Shown here: piece by piece, positions 1 through 8,125 of the stretch
How positions within the stretch are numbered: the stretch's first letter is position 1
How the letters are laid out: every line of letters starts with the position of its first letter
NCBI GenBank assembly: GCA_024698065.1
Contig: JAILRR010000097.1
Coordinates: forward strand, 1-36,940
From: Bacilli bacterium
GTDB taxonomy: Bacteria > Bacillota_I > Bacilli_A > RFN20 > CAG-826
Length of the DNA: 36,940 nt
Reading direction: 5' to 3'
The notes under the pieces: model-generated
What the model was told of the DNA's origin: nothing
What the model saw: only the letters and a program-made list of their open reading frames with translations
The model's database searches: none
Made by a program: the position numbers and the translations under genes

Positions 1-5
1 ACGGA

Positions 6-581
6 ATGGTTGAAACAAATGACCATAAATTCATCTTCATCAAAAGGCATAACAAAGTGTCCATCGCTAAGAACACATGGCAGACCTCAATTGGAGCGTC
101 TTTGAAAACCATATACGCTTTAAACGAAAACAAGACAGTGGATACCTCTAGCATCAAGAACGCGATGATCGAGGAGATGATCCACGAATTCAATCTTAAG
201 AATCTCAAGAATCTTAAGGAAAAAGAGGCAGAAATGAGGGAAAAATTTTCATTCGAAGAAAATGTTCTCTATTTCTACAGAGACTTATTGGAATGTGGAA
301 AGCCTCAGTTGATGTTCCATTATGAGCTTCCTCTTAGCAGTAGCGAATTAGTGGAGGCATTCACGAGTGGACTAAAGGCTGCGAAAAAGAATAAAGACAC
401 ATTTAACTTATATTGCGATATCGATGGACATAATCTTTTACTCATTGACAGGGAAGATATGAAGAAACTGTATCTTACACCTGATGGTTTTGCTTATAAG
501 AAGAAATTCTACAAATCGGTTCCTAGTGCAGTGGCGACCATAAGGATGCTCGTTGCCAACCTTAACGGGGAGACACTTTGA
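6..581 (+). CDS. Hypothetical protein, possible Nudix-like fold (start may lie upstream)
   Basis: A 191-residue open frame. Only five bases precede the first ATG and the frame is open to the window edge, so the true start may be outside. The order of elements resembles divergent Nudix proteins: an early strand with IFIKRH, then TWQTSIGAS, then an acidic helix AMIEEMIHEF (about residues 53-62) where a Nudix box would sit, then a GKPQLMF stretch. The canonical GX5EX7REUXEEXGU signature is not intact, so hydrolase activity is doubtful. The Nudix idea is a weak inference. The gene ends in TGA just upstream of a broken cytidylyltransferase fragment, which suggests it lies in a rearranged stretch. 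Confidence 0.5.
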   Translation: MVETNDHKFIFIKRHNKVSIAKNTWQTSIGASLKTIYALNENKTVDTSSIKNAMIEEMIHEFNLKNLKNLKEKEAEMREKFSFEENVLYFYRDLLECGKPQLMFHYELPLSSSELVEAFTSGLKAAKKNKDTFNLYCDIDGHNLLLIDREDMKKLYLTPDGFAYKKKFYKSVPSAVATIRMLVANLNGETL

Positions 582-602
582 GCGAATATTTTTGGGCGCT
601 AA

Positions 603-782
603 ACCAACCACTTGAAGTATGGCAATAATGTCATGTTCGTTGGATCTGATTGGCAGGGAACGGATAAGTGGAACAAGTTTGAAGAAGAACTTGCCAAAAT
701 AGGATGCAGGGTTGAGTGCCTTCCCCATGCGGATGGAATTAGCAGCACAATCCTAAGAGACAAGTTAAACAAAAAGGATTAG
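603..782 (+). pseudogene. tagD: 3' remnant of glycerol-3-phosphate cytidylyltransferase gene (TagD-like)
   Basis: This frame has no usable start (a stop codon at 600-602 precedes it) but translates as the C-terminal third of a nucleotidyltransferase of the TagD family. It shows NVMFVGSDWQGTDKW, which matches the family's 'FVMGDDWEGKFD'-type segment, then CRVECLPHADGISSTILRD, which matches the 'vvYLPRTpGISTTxIk' motif. The N-terminal half with the HxGH nucleotide-binding motif is absent. The space where it would lie is taken by the Nudix-like gene. Intact homologues make CDP-glycerol for wall teichoic acid or capsule. An internal ATG at 633 could start a peptide of about 49 residues, but it would have no active site. 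I call it a relic. Confidence 0.65.
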
Positions 783-808
783 GTTGTCTTATCTTCATAT
801 AATCTGTT

Positions 809-857
809 GAAGCGGTGGTTCCATAAGTGATTCATGGAGTGTCCGCTTCTTTTTTTT
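809..857 (+). terminator. Rho-independent terminator after the tagD remnant
   Basis: GAAGCGG at 809-815 pairs with CCGCTTC at 843-849, with further pairing of TTCCAT against ATGGAG inside, followed by a run of T up to 857. It separates the upstream relic from the gene run that starts at 1038. Bases 858-1037 hold no gene that I can see; a GAGGT ribosome site lies just before 1038. Confidence 0.8.
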
Positions 858-1037
858 GTTAGAAAAACAACGTAAACATAAAAAACGTGCCAGAACTATT
901 GAAATGAGAAAGGCAAAAATGTAAGAATTGTAAATGCCGTTAATCCCAATTCTTATCGCTCACTTGCAAATGGGTAGCGGTTATTTCTGAAGACGACAAA
1001 AACATATTCGGGGCGGGAAAAATTTGAGGTTAATAAA

Positions 1038-1445
1038 ATGGGTAATTACAAAAATTTAGAAACAATCAAGACGCTAGACTGTGATAATAAAATAGCTTTG
1101 AGAATTAAGTTGAAACAAATTGCTAATTTCGAATTCGAAAATTGTTATCAAGATGCAATTGTTAAACTAGGTTCTCACGTATCCCTAAGAGCGTCTGGAG
1201 CACCAACTGTCGATAATGTTGTTTTTGAAGGACAATACGCTATCACACGGCCCTTTCCAAACAATAAACTTGCTTTGGGCGATGCAAAAGATTTTTTGAA
1301 TGAGTTCGATTCTGTCATTGGTTTTACTTATAAACTCTATGAAGAACTGCAGCATCAAAAAGCAAAGGAAGAGGAAATAAAAAAACAAAAAGCTGAAGAG
1401 CGTAAAAAAGAAATAGATAAGTTGGACGATTTCTTTAACAATTAG
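1038..1445 (+). CDS. Small hypothetical protein with C-terminal coiled coil, partner of the RloC-like gene
   Basis: A 135-residue protein of unknown family. Residues 1-100 look like a mixed alpha/beta domain. From about residue 105 to the end the sequence is a highly charged helix rich in K and E (KAKEEEIKKQKAEERKKE), likely a coiled coil. The ribosome site GAGGT lies about 7 bases before the ATG. The gene ends 35 bases before the RloC-like nuclease gene on the same strand, so the two are probably co-transcribed. By position it could be a regulator, adaptor or antitoxin for the nuclease, but nothing in the sequence proves a function. Confidence 0.7.
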   Translation: MGNYKNLETIKTLDCDNKIALRIKLKQIANFEFENCYQDAIVKLGSHVSLRASGAPTVDNVVFEGQYAITRPFPNNKLALGDAKDFLNEFDSVIGFTYKLYEELQHQKAKEEEIKKQKAEERKKEIDKLDDFFNN

Positions 1446-1480
1446 TGACTTTGTTGTCAGCAAACTAAAGGCGAAACATC

Positions 1481-3694
1481 ATGATTAAGTCAATCAATTT
1501 AAAGAATTGCACTCCTTATAATTGTGCTGAAATAACCGATTGCAAGAGCATTAATTTCATCTTCGGATCTAATGGAAGCGGAAAATCAACAGTTTCGTCT
1601 TTTTTGGCAGGCGCCTCTGACGTAAGATACAGCGAATCTTCTATAGATTGGTATTCTGAGAATCATGAAACCATTTGCGTTTACAACAAAAACTTCAGGA
1701 AAGAAAATTTTAAACAAACTATTCCAGGAGTTTTCACTTTAGGCAATGGGACAATAGAAGACATCGAGAATCTAGAAAAGCTCAAAGCGGATCATGGCGA
1801 CTTACTAAAAGAGATTGCGGGTTTATCGGGTTCTTTAGACAAAAAAGAAGAAGAAATTGCAAATCGCAATCAAAAGTTTGCCGAAGATGTTTGGCGCGGG
1901 ATATTAAAAAAATATGAGGCTGATTTCCAAAAAGCGTTCGATGGTTTTAGAGGAAACAAGGAAAAGTTCCGTTTTGAATTAGAACGTAGGTTTACTGAAA
2001 AAGCCGGAAACGTCTGCGTGTTTGATGATTTAAAGAAGAGAGCCAAGGCTCTTTATTCTGGGAAAATGAGCAAGTGTCCAAGCATAGCTCTCGAAATTGA
2101 TGATTTTTGCAAAAGAATAATTGAAATAAAAAATGATCCAATATGGTCCGTTTCAATAATTGGAAACGACGATGTGGATATAGCTGCCTTGATAAAAAAA
2201 TTTGACAATTCTTCATGGGTTAACCAAGGCCTTAAGTATTTGGATGAAAACAGCAGTGTTTGTCCTTTTTGCCAGCAAGAAACTATTACAAATGACTTTA
2301 GAAAGAAAATCGAAGAGTTCTTCAATGAGGAATATTCGAATAACGTTGCTAAAATTAACAACCTGAAACAAGAGTACATAGAGTTATGCAATAAGATTAA
2401 AGCTGTGATTGGTGATTCCGTTCCGTATGGTGAACCCACAACATCCGAGGTTTCCGGTTTGGACTTCGAAGACTTTCAAAATAAGCTATTGCTTTTGCAA
2501 AGCGCGATCGAAAAAGACTCATCTGAAATAAGCAAAAAGATAAATAACCCAGAAACGAAGATCGAGATTGTTGGTATTGGAGATGAGATAGATCGACTTA
2601 AGGCGATTATTTGCGAAGCGAATGAACGTATAGATAAACACAATTTGCTTGTTGATAACCAAAAAGCAGAAGAGGAACAATTGACCAATGATATTTGGGC
2701 GTCTTGTATTCATTGGAACGAATCCATTATTAAACGGTTCCTTGAGGATTCTTGCGATCTCAAAAAAGGATTTGAAGGAATTAAGAAGGCGAGAGATGAA
2801 AAAAGAAAAAAAGCGTTGGAACTTGAGAACTTGATTGTAGAAAAAGGGAAGAGTATTACAAGCGTTCAGCCTACGGTTGATGAGATAAACAGGTCGCTAA
2901 AAGCCTATGGATTTGATAGCTTTTCCATTCAAAAAGCCGGAACTGAAGACAATTATTATTGTATAAAAAGGAAAGACGGAAGCCCTGCCGAAGGAACTTT
3001 AAGTGAAGGCGAAGAAACCTTTTTAACCTTTTTGTATTTTATGCAAATGACCAAGGGATCATCGGATCCAGAACATGTTTCAGATGAAAAGATAATAGTT
3101 TTGGATGACCCTATTAGTAGCTTGGATAGTAACATTCTTTATGTAGTGGGTGCGTTGGTAAAGAATCTAACAAAAGACATCAAAAAGGGTATAGGTAATG
3201 TCAAGCAGTTATTCGTTTTGACACACAATGTGTTTTTTCATAAAGAGGCTTCATTCATCGATGGCAGATCAAAAGAATGCGACGATGTAAATTATTGGAT
3301 TATTAGAAAAGACGAAGGAATCTCGACAATAAAAAGTTATGGGAGAAAGAACCCTATATCCACTTCCTATCAATTACTTTGGGCAGAGTTAAAAGAAGGA
3401 GGGTCTCTCATCACAATTCAAAATACGATGCGCAGAATCATCGAAAACTACTTTGGAATAATTGGCGGCAGACTTGATGAGAAATTGATTGACGGTTTTG
3501 AAACCATCGAAGAAAAGACCATCGCTAGATCTTTGCTTTATTGGATCAATGATGGTTCCCATAGCATTCCAGATGACCTCTATATTGATTCTTTTACCGA
3601 TGCGGTTCCGAAATATAAGAGCGTTTTTAAAGAGCTATTTGTTAGAAGCAACCATTTAGCTCATTACAATATGATGATGGGAATTGATGACTAG
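1481..3694 (+). CDS. RloC/PrrC-like AAA_13 ATPase with zinc hook, probable anticodon nuclease
   Basis: A 737-residue SMC/ABC-type ATPase, close to the usual length of RloC (about 750). Visible elements: Walker A GSNGSGKST (residues 29-37); long charged coiled-coil segments; a zinc-hook CPFC (C261, C264) between the coils; ABC signature LSEGEE (507-512); Walker B IIVLDDP (DD at 542-543) with the D-loop SSLD; and an H-loop LTHN. The C-terminal domain has an R-R-x2-E motif (MRRIIEN) and, about 43 residues on, NDGSHS. I read these as equivalents of the Arg-Glu-His site described for the PrrC tRNA anticodon nuclease; spacing in PrrC is shorter, so this is inference. Known relatives cut tRNA anticodons when phage interferes with the host. 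A less likely alternative is an AAA_13 DNA-repair-type ATPase. No adjacent type I restriction genes are seen, as is common for RloC. Confidence 0.85.
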   Translation: MIKSINLKNCTPYNCAEITDCKSINFIFGSNGSGKSTVSSFLAGASDVRYSESSIDWYSENHETICVYNKNFRKENFKQTIPGVFTLGNGTIEDIENLEKLKADHGDLLKEIAGLSGSLDKKEEEIANRNQKFAEDVWRGILKKYEADFQKAFDGFRGNKEKFRFELERRFTEKAGNVCVFDDLKKRAKALYSGKMSKCPSIALEIDDFCKRIIEIKNDPIWSVSIIGNDDVDIAALIKKFDNSSWVNQGLKYLDENSSVCPFCQQETITNDFRKKIEEFFNEEYSNNVAKINNLKQEYIELCNKIKAVIGDSVPYGEPTTSEVSGLDFEDFQNKLLLLQSAIEKDSSEISKKINNPETKIEIVGIGDEIDRLKAIICEANERIDKHNLLVDNQKAEEEQLTNDIWASCIHWNESIIKRFLEDSCDLKKGFEGIKKARDEKRKKALELENLIVEKGKSITSVQPTVDEINRSLKAYGFDSFSIQKAGTEDNYYCIKRKDGSPAEGTLSEGEETFLTFLYFMQMTKGSSDPEHVSDEKIIVLDDPISSLDSNILYVVGALVKNLTKDIKKGIGNVKQLFVLTHNVFFHKEASFIDGRSKECDDVNYWIIRKDEGISTIKSYGRKNPISTSYQLLWAELKEGGSLITIQNTMRRIIENYFGIIGGRLDEKLIDGFETIEEKTIARSLLYWINDGSHSIPDDLYIDSFTDAVPKYKSVFKELFVRSNHLAHYNMMMGIDD

Positions 3695-3765
3695 AATCCA
3701 TATGAGATTAAACCAAGAATACGCCTTCGATCTTAGTTGGCGCATTAAATGGTAAGTCAGCAGAC

Positions 3766-5055
3766 ATGGTAAGGAATAGCTACTATAAATGCGATTTTTG
3801 CGACTGCACCGTGAGATTTAGGTCTCAAATAGGTGCTTTTAATATTCCTATAAACGTCTATTGTCCTAAGTGCAATTGCCACATCTCGGGTGTGATCGAC
3901 ATTGGTGATGATCCACAATCAATCAGAGAGCATGTCATAGGCGCTAGCGAAATAGAAAGCGATGAGGCTGAGTATACTTTAGAGCTTTCAACCGAATTCC
4001 TTGTTGATAAATGCAAAAAGAACAGCAAGAGCGACAAGCCAGAATTGACTATGTTCCTTAGGAGCGGACCTCTTGATGAGAAAAGAACTGAAAGAAGGGT
4101 AGAGCTTTTGACTTTTGTTCGTGACGCCGATTATTGCATAAACACCATTGAGAATCTGTACAACTTGCTTGAGAACGACGATGTTGATTTGATAAGAAAA
4201 TATTTCTTAGAGAGCAGCAACGGTTTTGTTAATTCATTTAGAGAAAACATCGATTATAACAAAGTGATTAATAAATTAGACGCTATGCTAGCGGTCAAGC
4301 ATTTTGTTAACTCTCTATTAACTCCTTTGATGCCGGAAGGCGTGTTTAGAAAGTTATATGACATCATGAACGTAAAGGTTAGGGGAATTGTCCAAAGTCA
4401 TACGTCTGCATTCATGGATTTTTTAAAACAGTTGGATGGCGATAGCGTCGAAGCATATCTATACAGAATTCCTAAATTTATAGTCGACTATATAAAAGTG
4501 GTTGGGCAACTCATCCCATTGTATGACAACTATTCAAAGTTTGATTCGATCGATCTAAATAAAAGTGGTATTTCAACTATGTCGGTTGATGAAATGGTGG
4601 TTATTTATAAGAAAGGGTATGAGCTCCTTTGCGATTCCATTGATCTAATCGTTGCCCTTAATAATATTAGCCATCACGGGACATACGATAACTTTGGTTG
4701 TGGAAAAGTTGACTTCGACAAAAAACTGAATGGATATCCTTCAAAATACGTAAAGTATCAAGAAGTAACAAACAACGATTATGATTTGTTTGATGGTTTA
4801 AGGGGCAAGTTAAACAATATTATAAGAAATGCCGAGGGCCACAATTCGATCAGAATTGACGGACTAAATCAAAACATCACTTTCACAAACAAGCGCAAAG
4901 GGAATGTTGACACATATACAATTTCATTTTTGGAGTTCGGTAAAAACTGCATAGATTTGTTTGTGGCAATTCTACATATTTGGGAATTCTATTACCAAAC
5001 GATAAAGTTCAAATCCGTTTTTATAGATGAGATGACGTTGAATTATGGAAAATAG
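3766..5055 (+). CDS. Zinc-ribbon / HEPN-like protein, putative RNase
   Basis: A 429-residue protein I do not recognise as a named family. The N-terminus carries two CxxC knuckles (KCDFCDC and YCPKCNC, residues about 8-38), a zinc ribbon. The rest is mostly helical. Near the C-terminus, IIRNAEGHNSI contains R354-N355-x3-H359, which fits the R-N-x3-H active-site motif of HEPN ribonucleases, and helices continue after it, as in HEPN folds. The function is inferred from that motif only. The gene lies 71 bases after the RloC-like gene and 32 bases before the next gene, all on the same strand, so it may be part of one defence operon. The ribosome site is weak. Codon use is AT-rich and unlike the core genes. 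Confidence 0.65.
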   Translation: MVRNSYYKCDFCDCTVRFRSQIGAFNIPINVYCPKCNCHISGVIDIGDDPQSIREHVIGASEIESDEAEYTLELSTEFLVDKCKKNSKSDKPELTMFLRSGPLDEKRTERRVELLTFVRDADYCINTIENLYNLLENDDVDLIRKYFLESSNGFVNSFRENIDYNKVINKLDAMLAVKHFVNSLLTPLMPEGVFRKLYDIMNVKVRGIVQSHTSAFMDFLKQLDGDSVEAYLYRIPKFIVDYIKVVGQLIPLYDNYSKFDSIDLNKSGISTMSVDEMVVIYKKGYELLCDSIDLIVALNNISHHGTYDNFGCGKVDFDKKLNGYPSKYVKYQEVTNNDYDLFDGLRGKLNNIIRNAEGHNSIRIDGLNQNITFTNKRKGNVDTYTISFLEFGKNCIDLFVAILHIWEFYYQTIKFKSVFIDEMTLNYGK

Positions 5056-5087
5056 AATAGAATTTTTGGTAGTGTAGAGAGTTTATA

Positions 5088-5615
5088 ATGGGCGATTTCT
5101 TAGATTTCATTTCAAATTTCATAGAAATAACTGGCGATTCTGTAGCAGATTCAATAATTCTCGCCGTCATTGGCGTGGTTGCCTTTTTAGTTGCTTTTGG
5201 GATTGTTGGGATGATATTTGACGCTTTAGGAATCTACGACTCAGATTTGATGAGCGGTGCCCATTGGACCATAAGAATAATCGTCTTCCTTGGCCTATCG
5301 TTCGTCTGCATTCTAATGGCTAAGTTCATAAAATGGCTTTTCAGTTTTCAGTGGTGGATCTATCTCATCGCAGGATTGTTGCTTGTAGGCACAATAATCC
5401 TTACGTTTGTGATTAGGCACAAACTAATGAAGAAAAAAGCGGAACAAGCAAAGAAAGAAAATGACAACAGAACCATTGAAGCAAAAAGCATAGATAAAGA
5501 TCATTGCCCGAGATGCGGTGGGTTGCTAGTTAAACGTCATGGACCATACGGTGATTTCTATGGATGTGAGAATTACTCGAGAAGCAATTGTAGATACACA
5601 AGAAAGTTTAAATAG
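5088..5615 (+). CDS. Three-TM membrane protein with C-terminal topoisomerase-type zinc finger
   Basis: 175 residues. Three hydrophobic helices are visible (about residues 18-43, 60-85 and 88-112), followed by a basic, charged linker and a C-terminal zinc finger. The finger has C140, C143, C160 and C168 in the context CPRCGGLLVKR..GDFYGCENY, which matches the zinc-finger repeat at the C-terminus of bacterial type IA topoisomerases (zf-C4_Topoisom). Such fingers bind single-stranded DNA in topoisomerase; stand-alone copies on membrane anchors occur in accessory and restriction-related contexts. The gene sits 32 bases after the zinc-ribbon/HEPN gene. A DNA-sensing membrane effector is possible, but this is inference. 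Confidence 0.7.
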   Translation: MGDFLDFISNFIEITGDSVADSIILAVIGVVAFLVAFGIVGMIFDALGIYDSDLMSGAHWTIRIIVFLGLSFVCILMAKFIKWLFSFQWWIYLIAGLLLVGTIILTFVIRHKLMKKKAEQAKKENDNRTIEAKSIDKDHCPRCGGLLVKRHGPYGDFYGCENYSRSNCRYTRKFK

Positions 5616-5681
5616 AGGCTTTTTATTTGCCTTCTCTTTCGTTCTTTCACATACTCTTATTGGAAAGACCGGAATGCAGGC

Positions 5682-6479
5682 ATGAAAAGAAATAGATTTT
5701 TCGGTAAATATTACAAGTTCATCAGTGATGATTCTTCTTTTTCTTTTGCGGTTATCATAAGTACCGCTAACGAAGGTGATATGCTTCAAGTCATAACATC
5801 TCATAAAGCGTTCCTCATCAATAACACTAAATCAGTAGAGGTCAAAGGAAGCATAATCACCTTCGATATCAATCAAGATGATCTTGTGATCAAAGGGGAA
5901 TTAACACTTGGAGAACTTCATCCACTTAAGAAGAAAGTGATGGGTCCATTCACATATCTCCCAATGGAATGTAGGCATGAGATATATTCCATGTACCATG
6001 AATTGAAGGGAACACTTCTGATTAATGGCAAAGAAGTATATTTCAACAAAGGCAGGGGATATATCGAAGGTGACAGTGGCACTAACTTCCCAAAGAAATA
6101 TGTTTGGTATAACAGTGTCACCGAAGATATAACCGCGACCTTCGCTTTAGCGAGCATCCCTCTTTTCGGTTTCATCCATTTCACTGGGATCCTTTGCTTC
6201 ATAAAGACAAAGGACAAGGAATACAGGCTCTGCACATATAATGGAGCAAAGCTAAAGAAGATCTCCGAAGACGAAATCATCATCAAGAAAGGGAAGTATT
6301 CCTTTGTCCTTAATATCAAGAATGAAGGAGGACATCTCCTTAAAGCACCGGTGAAAGGTGATATGGTGAGGTACATAAAGGAAAACCTTAATGTACCAAC
6401 CTCATTCAGACTCTTGAAAAAGGATGAGACTCTTATAGAAGTGAATGATCCTATATCGTCACTCGAATATATGTGGTGA
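5682..6479 (+). CDS. Tocopherol cyclase-like family protein (lipocalin-like fold)
   Basis: 265 residues. The segment GRGYIEGDSGTNFPKKYVWY (about residues 125-143) corresponds to the 'kGrgYiEkDWGtsFP..wiW' signature of the tocopherol-cyclase-like family found in many gut Firmicutes. It is followed by strands ending in a FTGILCFIKTKDKEYRLCTYNGAK block that also fits. The W of the usual DWG is S here. The bacterial members have no established function; the plant enzyme name does not imply tocopherol synthesis in this organism. The gene starts 66 bases after the membrane/zinc-finger gene, so co-transcription is possible, but it may simply be a neighbour of the defence-like genes. The ribosome site is weak. 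Confidence 0.7.
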   Translation: MKRNRFFGKYYKFISDDSSFSFAVIISTANEGDMLQVITSHKAFLINNTKSVEVKGSIITFDINQDDLVIKGELTLGELHPLKKKVMGPFTYLPMECRHEIYSMYHELKGTLLINGKEVYFNKGRGYIEGDSGTNFPKKYVWYNSVTEDITATFALASIPLFGFIHFTGILCFIKTKDKEYRLCTYNGAKLKKISEDEIIIKKGKYSFVLNIKNEGGHLLKAPVKGDMVRYIKENLNVPTSFRLLKKDETLIEVNDPISSLEYMW

Positions 6480-6580
6480 CACTGGCTGTTTTCAATAAAG
6501 CTTTCGCTTCTTTTGAGTCTGTTAACCAGGTTATTAATTCGTTTTAACTGAAATTTAACAACAAACTATGCCTCTATTTT

Positions 6581-6600
6581 CTTAATTAGGTATAATTAAG
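6581..6600 (+). promoter_or_regulatory. Promoter -10 inside an 8-bp inverted repeat, upstream of the BY-kinase gene
   Basis: CTTAATTA at 6581-6588 and TAATTAAG at 6593-6600 are perfect inverted repeats, and a consensus TATAAT lies at 6591-6596 inside the right arm. No good -35 is seen 16-18 bases upstream. The overlap of a -10 with a palindrome suggests a repressor operator. A second repeat, CTAGA/TCTAG, lies just downstream in the leader at about 6608-6621. The coding region starts at 6671 after an AAGGA site. Confidence 0.6.
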
Positions 6601-6670
6601 GGGATTGCTAGACATTTCTAGATAGAAAACGCTGTTATCTCTAAACATTTGAAAAAGGAAAAAAATACAT

Positions 6671-8119
6671 ATGGAACAAGAAACTTCAATCGTTAAAGAA
6701 GAAAAAGGTTTTACCTTTGCCGACTTCTGGTATGTCATCAGAAAGTTCTGGATTCTCATTGCCGCTATAACTCTCGTGGCAACGGCGGCAGGAACCATCT
6801 ATTCGTTTGCCAGCACCAAACCAAGCTATAGATCGTCCTCAAACGCCATCGTGGCGGTTGAAAGCGAAACCCAAGCCGGAACCCAGGATGTCGATTACGA
6901 TAAGTCCTTACGCGTGGTCAACACCGTCGGCGAATTCGTTCATCAAGAATTCGTCTTGGAAAGCGTTGCCAAGGAATATAACGTCAGCGTCGGTTATCTC
7001 GCTGGCGGAGTCAGCGCTTCCGTATCTTCCTCTTCCTTCATCATCACCGTCAGTTTCGTTGACGCTGATCCCGATAACGCTCAGAAATATTGCGACGCCA
7101 TCGTCAAGAGCCTCATCAAAGTCTGCGAGAACGATGAAGCCGTCAAAAAACTTAAGGTTACAGTATCGCAAACAAGCCCTGCCTCCCCAGGTGCTTTGAA
7201 CACTTCCAGCAAGAAACTCTATATCATCGCTGGCCTAGGCGGTGGTTTGGTCCTTGGCGTTATCGCCGCCTTCATTGCTGAAGCAGTGGCCAATAAATTC
7301 TCTTCCAAGAGTGATGTCGAAGACCACTTCCCAGATATTGCCGTCATCGGTAAGTTCTATCAGAACAAGTGCATGGAAGATAGAAACAAGAAGTCCCATA
7401 GAAGAAGAGCCGCTAAACTCGTTGGCAACACCGTCCGTGAGCTTGAGCCGTATAACACCCTCCTTTCCAATATCTATTACGCGAACCCAGAGAACCCATA
7501 TAAAGCGGTCCTCGTCACCTCAACCGAGCCGGAAGACCTTAAGACCACAACGGTCGCTAACCTCGCTTACTGCGCTGCCACCAATGGCAAGAAGGTCGTC
7601 CTCATCGACTTCGATGTCAGAAAACCAACCATCCATCGTACCTTCAGAGTCGAGAAAGAAAACGGTCTCATCGACTTCATCGGTGGAACTTCCAAAGAGG
7701 AAGACATCATCAAACACAGTGAGTCTGGCGTTGATATCATCACCCCAGGTCTCAATGTCGTTAACCCAGTCGTCCTCATCCAGTCTGAGAAGATCGCTAG
7801 CCTCATCAAATCCCTCAAAGAGAAATACGACTATGTCTTCATCGACACCCCACCAGTCGGCGTCTGCAACGACGCTCTCGTTTTAAGCAAAGTCGCTGAT
7901 GGTGTCGTCTTCAATATCGCTCTTGCGATAACGAAGAAATCCGCTGCCGAGGAATCGGTCAAATCCCTTAGACAATATGGGGCGAAGATCATTGGCCTTA
8001 ACCTCACCAAATATCCTCTCCACGCCAAAAACGAGAGAAACGCTTCCTATTATTACAACTATTACAACACCGATTCTTCCGAAGGGGAGAAAGAGGCTGT
8101 TACCGCTGAAAAGAAGTAA
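6671..8119 (+). CDS. Fused polysaccharide chain-length / BY-kinase protein (CpsC-CpsD type) with degenerate Walker A
   Basis: 482 residues. The N-terminal Wzz-type module has a first membrane helix near residues 25-48, an outer segment, and a second helix near 178-200. A cytoplasmic bacterial tyrosine kinase domain follows. Walker A' (VVLIDFDVRKP, about 309-319) and Walker B (YVFIDTPP) are intact, and the C-terminal Tyr cluster SYYYNYYN (Y460-462, 464, 465) is present. The P-loop reads TSTEPEDLKTTT where the family has 'TSxxPGEGKSTT': K291 and the following hydroxyl residues remain, but both glycines are replaced (E and L). It may be a weak or inactive kinase, or may bind nucleotide in another way. 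Its role is control of capsule/exopolysaccharide polymer length. The CpsB-type phosphatase gene follows after 6 bases. No glycosyltransferases are in the window. Confidence 0.88.
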   Translation: MEQETSIVKEEKGFTFADFWYVIRKFWILIAAITLVATAAGTIYSFASTKPSYRSSSNAIVAVESETQAGTQDVDYDKSLRVVNTVGEFVHQEFVLESVAKEYNVSVGYLAGGVSASVSSSSFIITVSFVDADPDNAQKYCDAIVKSLIKVCENDEAVKKLKVTVSQTSPASPGALNTSSKKLYIIAGLGGGLVLGVIAAFIAEAVANKFSSKSDVEDHFPDIAVIGKFYQNKCMEDRNKKSHRRRAAKLVGNTVRELEPYNTLLSNIYYANPENPYKAVLVTSTEPEDLKTTTVANLAYCAATNGKKVVLIDFDVRKPTIHRTFRVEKENGLIDFIGGTSKEEDIIKHSESGVDIITPGLNVVNPVVLIQSEKIASLIKSLKEKYDYVFIDTPPVGVCNDALVLSKVADGVVFNIALAITKKSAAEESVKSLRQYGAKIIGLNLTKYPLHAKNERNASYYYNYYNTDSSEGEKEAVTAEKK

Positions 8120-8125
8120 CCGAAG

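Noticed and set aside
7242..7886. Long second-frame open reading frame inside the BY-kinase gene
   Set aside because: It is a Ser/Thr/Pro-rich shadow caused by the strong codon bias of the real gene; similar shadows lie in glmM, gdhA, the aminotransferase gene and xylB.
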